Assembly (NCBI RefSeq): GCF_016919245.1
Contig: NZ_JAFEJA010000001.1
Coordinates: 3,958,001 to 4,022,000 of the forward strand
Length of the DNA: 64,000 nt
Direction: 5' to 3'
Source: Streptomyces zhihengii
GTDB lineage: Bacteria > Actinomycetota > Actinomycetes > Streptomycetales > Streptomycetaceae
Shown here: positions 57,604 to 64,000 of the stretch, piece after piece
Position numbering within the stretch: position 1 is the stretch's first letter
Layout: every line of letters starts with the position of its first letter
Position numbers and translations under genes: made by a program
Notes under the pieces: generated by a model
Seen by the model: only the letters and a program-made list of their open reading frames with translations
Told to the model about the DNA's origin: nothing
Database searches by the model: none

Positions 57604-57691
57604 CGGTGTGCCGCCTCTCCCGACGGAATCGGCCGGGCTCGTCTCCATTCTCGCGCCCCGGGCCGCCCACGGGCACCCGAACCCCTCCGGA

Positions 57692-57707
57692 ATACCCCCC
57701 TGGGTAT
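57692..57707. promoter_or_regulatory. CstR-type operator 1 upstream of the cstB-like gene
   Basis: ATACCC-CCCT-GGGTAT, inverted repeat of 6+6. The same motif occurs at 57729 and 60861, all beside reactive-sulfur genes. Confidence 0.85.
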
Positions 57708-57728
57708 CACCTGTTACGGTGGTGACAG

Positions 57729-57744
57729 ATACCCCCGGGGGTAC
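57729..57744. promoter_or_regulatory. CstR-type operator 2 upstream of the cstB-like gene
   Basis: ATACCC-CCGG-GGGTAC, one base off the pattern; TACCCCCGGGGGTA is perfectly palindromic. It lies 24 bases before the start at 57769. Confidence 0.82.
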
Positions 57745-57768
57745 ACAGCAAGGAAAGGAGCCGCAGTC

Positions 57769-59136
57769 GTGTTCTTCGCCGACACCCTGGAGTTCGAGGG
57801 CCTGGGCAACCGCAGCCATCTCGCCGGCGGCCGGGAGGCCGCGGTCGTGGTGGACCCGCCCCGCGACATCGACCAGGTCATCGCGGCCGCCGCCCGCCGT
57901 GGCGTGCGCATCGCCCTCGTCGCCGAGACCCATGTGCACAACGACTACGTCTCCGGGGGCCTCGAACTCGCCCGCGTCACCGGCGCCCGCTACCTCGTGC
58001 CGGCCGGGGCGCACGTCGCGTTCCCCCGTACCCCCGTCGCCGACGGCGACACCCACACCGTCGACGGGGCGCTCACGCTGCGCGCCGTCGCCACCCCCGG
58101 GCACACCCCGCACCACACCGCGTACGTCCTCCAGGAGGACGGCCGCGCGGTGGCCGTCTTCACCGGGGGCTCGCTGCTGATCGGCACCGTCGGGCGCCCC
58201 GATCTGGTGGAGCCCCGGCTGACCGAACGACTCGCCCGGGCCCAGCACGCCTCGGCGCACCGCCTGGCGGACGAACTCGCGGACGACGTGCCGGTCCTGC
58301 CCACCCACGGCTTCGGGAGCTTCTGCTCCTCGGCCCCCGCGGAGGGCGACACCACGACCATCGGCCGGGAGCGCGCGCACAACGAGGCGCTGACCCTGGA
58401 CGTGGACACCTTCGTCGCCCGGATGCTCGCCGGTCTCGACGACGTCCCCGCGTACTACGCGCACATGGGCCCGGTGAACGCCGCGGGTCCCGCCCCCGTC
58501 GACCTGTCGCCGCCCGCGACCGCCGACGCCGGGCAGATCGCGGCCCGGCTCGCCGCCGGCGAGTGGGTGGTGGACCTGCGCCACCGTGTCGCCTTCAGCG
58601 AGGGGCACGTGGCCGGATCGCTGAACTTCGAGGGCGAGGGCAAGCTCGCCACCTATCTCGCCTGGCTGATCCCCTGGGGGAAGCCGGTCACCCTGCTCGC
58701 CGAGACCCCCGAGGAGATCGCCGCCGCACAGCGGGAGCTCGTCCGGGTCGGCATCGACCGCCCGGCCGCGGCGGCGACGGGCGGGCCGGAGCAGTGGGTC
58801 CGCGAAGGGGAGGAGCCCGCCTCGTTCCCCCGCGCCGTCTTCGCGGACCTGGCGGCGGCGCGCTCGCGCGGCGACGCCCCGGTGGTGCTGGACGTCCGCC
58901 GCGGCTCCGAGCGGGCGGACGGCCACATCGAGGGGTCGGTGCACATCCCCGTCCACGCCCTGCACGGCCGCCTCGCCGAGGTCCCCGCCGGGGAGGTGTG
59001 GGTGCACTGCGCGGGCGGCATGCGCGCCGCGATCGCCGCGTCGCTGCTGGACGCGGCGGGCCGGCGGGTGGTCGCCGTCGACGACGCGTTCGACGCGGCG
59101 GAGCGGGCGGGCCTGAAGGTCCTGGCCGGCCCCTGA
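57769..59136 (+). CDS. cstB: CstB-like persulfide dioxygenase-rhodanese fusion
   Basis: 455 aa; AGGAAAGGAG 8 bases before the GTG at 57769. The N-terminal metallo-beta-lactamase persulfide dioxygenase (about 1-235) has iron ligands in ETHVHNDYVSGG, TPGHTPHH and the family's GTVGRPDL and PTHGFGSFC. A middle rhodanese-like domain (about 250-345, WVVDLRHRVAFSEGHVAGS) has no catalytic Cys. The C-terminal rhodanese (about 360-455) has Cys414 in WVHCAGGMRA. This three-part order with a pseudo-rhodanese in the middle is that of staphylococcal CstB, which converts thiol persulfides to thiosulfate. Two CstR-type operators precede it. Confidence 0.9.
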   Translation: MFFADTLEFEGLGNRSHLAGGREAAVVVDPPRDIDQVIAAAARRGVRIALVAETHVHNDYVSGGLELARVTGARYLVPAGAHVAFPRTPVADGDTHTVDGALTLRAVATPGHTPHHTAYVLQEDGRAVAVFTGGSLLIGTVGRPDLVEPRLTERLARAQHASAHRLADELADDVPVLPTHGFGSFCSSAPAEGDTTTIGRERAHNEALTLDVDTFVARMLAGLDDVPAYYAHMGPVNAAGPAPVDLSPPATADAGQIAARLAAGEWVVDLRHRVAFSEGHVAGSLNFEGEGKLATYLAWLIPWGKPVTLLAETPEEIAAAQRELVRVGIDRPAAAATGGPEQWVREGEEPASFPRAVFADLAAARSRGDAPVVLDVRRGSERADGHIEGSVHIPVHALHGRLAEVPAGEVWVHCAGGMRAAIAASLLDAAGRRVVAVDDAFDAAERAGLKVLAGP

Positions 59137-59601
59137 CCCGGGGGCACCGACCCGGCCGCGGCGCCCGCCCGGGCCCCCGCACCCGACCGGTCCTACTCCG
59201 GCGACCGACCCCTCTCCCCACCGCCCCTGAACGCCGTACCGGCGACCGCCCTCGCATGCCGCCTCCCGGCGCACCCGCAGGGCGGAGCGCCTCCGCACAG
59301 AAGCACGTGATCGCATGCCCACCGCCCCACCCCCTGCCCGGCCCACGCACTCCCCCGCCACCTCCCGCCCTCGCCGCGACGCGGGCGCGGGGCGACCTCC
59401 GGCCACCGGGCGCGAGGCCCGGCACCGCGTAAGGCCGCACCGTCTCGCCGCGGGAGCCGTGCGCCGCGCGCGGGGACCGCACACCACGGACGGGCGGGGA
59501 GCCGGACACCGCGCCGCCCCGGGTCGCGCGGGGCGGCCGCACGCCCCTGCCGGAGCCGGAGGCCGCCTTCGGCGGCCGTGCGCCCCCGGCCCGGGGGCAC
59601 G
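59137..59601. other. 465-bp GC-rich gap
   Basis: No gene, operator or hairpin could be supported. It has no ATACCC-type site, so the exporter gene at 59602 may depend on read-through from the cstB-like gene. Confidence 0.5.
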
Positions 59602-60387
59602 ATGTCGCTACGCCCGCCACCGGGGCCCGGCGTGAGCGCCCTCATAGCCGCGCTCGCCGCGGGCGGTGCGGTCGGGCTGGCGCTCGGGGCGCTCGGCGGG
59701 GGCGGCAGCGTCCTCGCGGTCCCCGCGCTGATCTATCTGCTCGGTTTCACCCCCGCCGCGGCCACCACCGCGAGCCTGCTGATCGTCGCGGCCACCTCGG
59801 CGACCGCCCTGTTCGCCCACGCCCGTGCCGGGACCGTGCGCTGGAAGGCGGGCGCCGCGTTCGCCGCCGCCGGGCTGGTGCCGGCCGCGCTCGCGGGCGC
59901 GGCGGCGGCCCGGCTGCCGCAGGCGGCGCTGACGGTGGCGTTCGCCGTCGTCGCCGCGGCGGCCGCGGTGGGGATGCTGCGGCCCGCGCGCGCGTCGGCG
60001 GCCGCCGGCGCCGCGCTCCCGGTGCGGCCCGCCCGGGCGGCGGGCGCGGGGGCGGGGCTGGGCGCCGTGACGGGGCTGCTCGGTGTCGGCGGGGGATTCC
60101 TCGCCGTACCGGCCCTGGTGACGGTGCTGTCCTTCGAGATGCGGGCGGCCGTGGGCACCAGCCTGCTGGTGATCTCGGTGAACTCGCTCGTCTCGCTGGC
60201 CGCGCGGTCCGGCTCGGCGGTACCGGTGGACTGGGCCGTCGTGGCGCCGTTCACGGCGGCGGCGATCCTGGGCGCCTGGGACGGCAGACGGCTGGCGGCG
60301 AAGGTCTCGGGACCGCTGCTGCGACGGCTGTTCGGCGCGATGCTGCTGGCGGTGGCCGCCCTCATGGTCGCGGATGTACTGATATGA
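59602..60387 (+). CDS. TauE/SafE-family sulfite/sulfur anion exporter
   Basis: 261 aa from ATG 59602 (CCGGGGGCAC upstream); a GTG at 59632 is possible. Eight or so membrane helices in two related halves, each with the family's glycine motif: LALGALGGGGSVLAVPAL near 22-39 and GLLGVGGGFLAVPAL near 160-174. Members export sulfite or related organosulfonates; next to persulfide-oxidising genes, removal of sulfite or thiosulfate made by CstB is the natural role. Same direction as cstB. Confidence 0.88.
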   Translation: MSLRPPPGPGVSALIAALAAGGAVGLALGALGGGGSVLAVPALIYLLGFTPAAATTASLLIVAATSATALFAHARAGTVRWKAGAAFAAAGLVPAALAGAAAARLPQAALTVAFAVVAAAAAVGMLRPARASAAAGAALPVRPARAAGAGAGLGAVTGLLGVGGGFLAVPALVTVLSFEMRAAVGTSLLVISVNSLVSLAARSGSAVPVDWAVVAPFTAAAILGAWDGRRLAAKVSGPLLRRLFGAMLLAVAALMVADVLI

Positions 60388-60565
60388 GCGCGGCAGCGGG
60401 GAAGCAGACGGGGATGACCACCGTGACCACGCTCCGCACCGGCACCGAGGGACACCGCCGCCGCACCGCCGCCGTCCGCCCGGCGCGGACGGCGGGGGAG
60501 AACCGTGCGGGGCCCGGCCCGCCCGGGCTCCGGGACGGACCGGGCGGCACCGGGCCCCGGGGGCG

Positions 60566-62855
<2,290 letters not shown>

Positions 62856-63024
62856 AAGGGCTCCTCGGTCAGGACGCGGCCCGGCGGCGTCCCGCGGGAG
62901 CGCGCCGGATCGCGCGAAGGCGGTCAGCCGCGAGCCTGGGTCCGCGCCGTGGACGCCGTGCGTCCACGGGGTGAGCCCCACATGTGCATGCCATGAACGC
63001 CGGGGCGCCGCCCGGCCCTCCGGG

Positions 63025-63210
63025 TCATGCCAGGGCGATGAACAGCCCCAGGGTGGCGAGCGCGGTCAGCGCGCCGTAGAGGGCGAGGGCCACCGAGCGC
63101 GCCTCGGTGGACGGGTCGGTGCCGCCGTCGGCCCGGCGCAGTCCGAGGACGGACCTCACCACGAGGACGAGCGCGGCGGCGCAGCAGACGGCGATGAGTG
63201 AGTCGGTCAC
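63025..63210 (-). CDS. Small two-helix membrane protein
   Basis: 61 aa, GTG at 63210. Two hydrophobic segments, LIAVCCAAALVLVVRSVLGL (about 5-24) and VALALYGALTALATLGLFIA (about 40-59). No family recognised. It starts 12 bases after the padR-like gene in the same direction and may be co-transcribed. Confidence 0.65.
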   Translation of the reverse strand: MTDSLIAVCCAAALVLVVRSVLGLRRADGGTDPSTEARSVALALYGALTALATLGLFIALA

Positions 63211-63222
63211 CCGGCGACCGTC

Positions 63223-63867
63223 TCACGCACCGTCAGACGCCGCATCCGGACGCGTCCGCCCGGATGCCCCGGCGGGCCCGTCCGGTGCCTCGTGCCCGAA
63301 GGCCCCCTCGGCGGCGCCCGGGCCGGCCGCTCCGGCGCCGGTCAGCTCGGCCAGGGTGGCCGTCAGCCAGCCCGTCCAGAAGGACTCCAGCTCGATGCCC
63401 CCGCGCAGCACCACGTGCCGCAGCCGGTCCTGGCGGCTGATCCTGCGCTCGGGCGGGAAGTCGCGGCGCTCGATCTCCCGGTAGTCCGCCAACTGGGCCC
63501 GGTGCAGCTCCAGATGGCGGACGAGCTCGGCCTCGACGTCCCCGCCGCCGACGGCCGCCGCCGCGCGCAGGCGCAGCAGCAGCGGGTCGCGCACCGGCCT
63601 CGGGTCCTCGCTCCGCCCCACCCAGTCCGCCAGTTCGGCGCGGCCCGCGGGCAGGACCTCGTACTCCTTCTTCTGCCCGCGGGTCGGCTGCGGCGACGGC
63701 AGGGCCCGGATGTGGCCGGCCTGCTCCAGCTTGCCCAGCTCCCGGTAGATCTGCTGGTGGGTGGACGACCAGAAGTAGCCGATCGACCGGTCGAAGCGGC
63801 GCGTCAGCTCCAGCCCCGACGAGGGCTTCTCCAGCAGGGCCGTCAGGATCGCGTGCGGCAGGGACAT
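63223..63867 (-). CDS. PadR-family transcriptional regulator
   Basis: 214 aa. The N-terminal winged HTH (1-90) has ILTALLEKPSSGLELTRRFD, YFWSSTHQQIYRELGKLE as recognition region and a wing with GQKKEYEVLPAG. The C-terminal helical dimerisation domain (about 95-185) is of the Vir type, and the acidic/Gly tail is disordered. It represses usually adjacent transport or detoxification genes; here it precedes a small membrane gene and is 23 bases past the oxidoreductase fragment at 63891. Confidence 0.93.
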   Translation of the reverse strand: MSLPHAILTALLEKPSSGLELTRRFDRSIGYFWSSTHQQIYRELGKLEQAGHIRALPSPQPTRGQKKEYEVLPAGRAELADWVGRSEDPRPVRDPLLLRLRAAAAVGGGDVEAELVRHLELHRAQLADYREIERRDFPPERRISRQDRLRHVVLRGGIELESFWTGWLTATLAELTGAGAAGPGAAEGAFGHEAPDGPAGASGRTRPDAASDGA

Positions 63868-63890
63868 GGCCGCATCCTAGAGACGCCCGG

Positions 63891-64000
63891 TCACAGGGCG
63901 GCCGCGAGCCGGGTGCCCTGGTCGATGGCGCGCTTGGCGTCCAGCTCGGCGGCGACGTCCGCGCCGCCGATGAGGTGCACCGCGCGGCCGGCCTCGCTCA
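63891..64000 (-). CDS. C-terminal end of a 2,4-dienoyl-CoA-reductase-like flavoprotein (cut by window edge)
   Basis: The last 36 residues of a leftward gene: GRAVHLIGGADVAAELDAKR and AIDQGTRLAAAL. This ending is typical of NADPH-dependent 2,4-dienoyl-CoA reductase (FadH-type) proteins, which carry FMN, FAD and an Fe-S cluster. Only the tail is visible, so the assignment rests on this motif alone. Confidence 0.6.
   Translation of the reverse strand, partial: SEAGRAVHLIGGADVAAELDAKRAIDQGTRLAAAL

Noticed and set aside
56860..59487. Long leftward frame extending the PP2C gene across the cstB-like gene
   Set aside because: The PP2C fold begins at ATG 57603 with a ribosome site; the extension is antisense to a clear gene.

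Overview
The window is high-GC chromosomal DNA from a Streptomyces or a close relative. The evidence is the strong G/C third-position bias, many GTG starts and leaderless-looking starts, the dnaK-grpE-dnaJ-hspR operon with HspR (HAIR) sites, and the tryptophan-to-anthranilate genes next to DUF3151/DUF3152 genes. A textbook actinobacterial parS site (25228..25243) suggests the origin-proximal half of a linear chromosome. Most of the window is conserved core genome carrying a few clear intrusions.

Layout. 1-3.1 kb: two divergent Ser/Thr kinases. 3.3-5.6 kb: purA and a divergent, degenerate diacylglycerol-kinase-like gene. 5.6-9.3 kb: a GbsR/MarR repressor divergent from an ABC exporter, with a palindrome over the promoter. 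9.3-13.6 kb: a P450, a LuxR-type two-component pair and an NmrA-like protein. 13.7-19.5 kb: the kynurenine genes (alpha/beta-hydrolase formamidase, kynU, kynA), split by three mobile elements stacked at one CTAG site: an IS701-family IS, a 200-bp MITE-like element and an IS481-family IS. 19.6-30 kb: DUF3152, DUF3151, an MFS pump, a PatB-like lyase, fbaA, parS, pyrE, an epimerase, a CoxG-like protein, a membrane spermidine-synthase-like protein and DUF2617.

30.4-34 kb is accessory: a tiny membrane protein with four Cys at six-residue spacing, an aminotransferase, a 522-aa protein with the 'AGN' N-terminal motif known from contractile-injection-associated proteins, and a decayed second aminotransferase 3' end. 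34-44 kb is the HspR heat-shock regulon (clpB; dnaK-grpE-dnaJ-hspR). It brackets an unusual locus at 37.9-39.6 kb: a secreted peptide with NGEPSWE repeats, translationally coupled to a shrunken Rieske-like protein whose two His ligands both read Arg, and divergent from a LuxR-type regulator. This is my best candidate for an undescribed system.

44-51.2 kb: a sugar transferase, an EtfD-like Fe-S oxidoreductase, Yip1, TerD-vWA, a phosphoribosyltransferase, dcd and a zinc ribbon. 51.4-52.4 kb: tRNA-Gly(CCC), whose 3' flank and terminator are repeated about 0.9 kb downstream around a NUDIX gene. 52.4-56.8 kb: DUF6243, an ECF41 sigma factor, a CRP-like palindrome, an NDH-2-like oxidoreductase, an antiporter and DUF5988. 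56.9-61.5 kb: a PP2C phosphatase and a reactive-sulfur set (CstB-like persulfide dioxygenase-rhodanese, TauE exporter, CstR, rhodanese) with three matching ATACCC-N4-GGGTAT-type operators. 61.5-64 kb: a 52-bp perfect palindrome, beta-propeller phytase, a small membrane protein, a PadR regulator and the end of a dienoyl-CoA-reductase-like gene.

All assignments are by eye from motifs; no database search was run.
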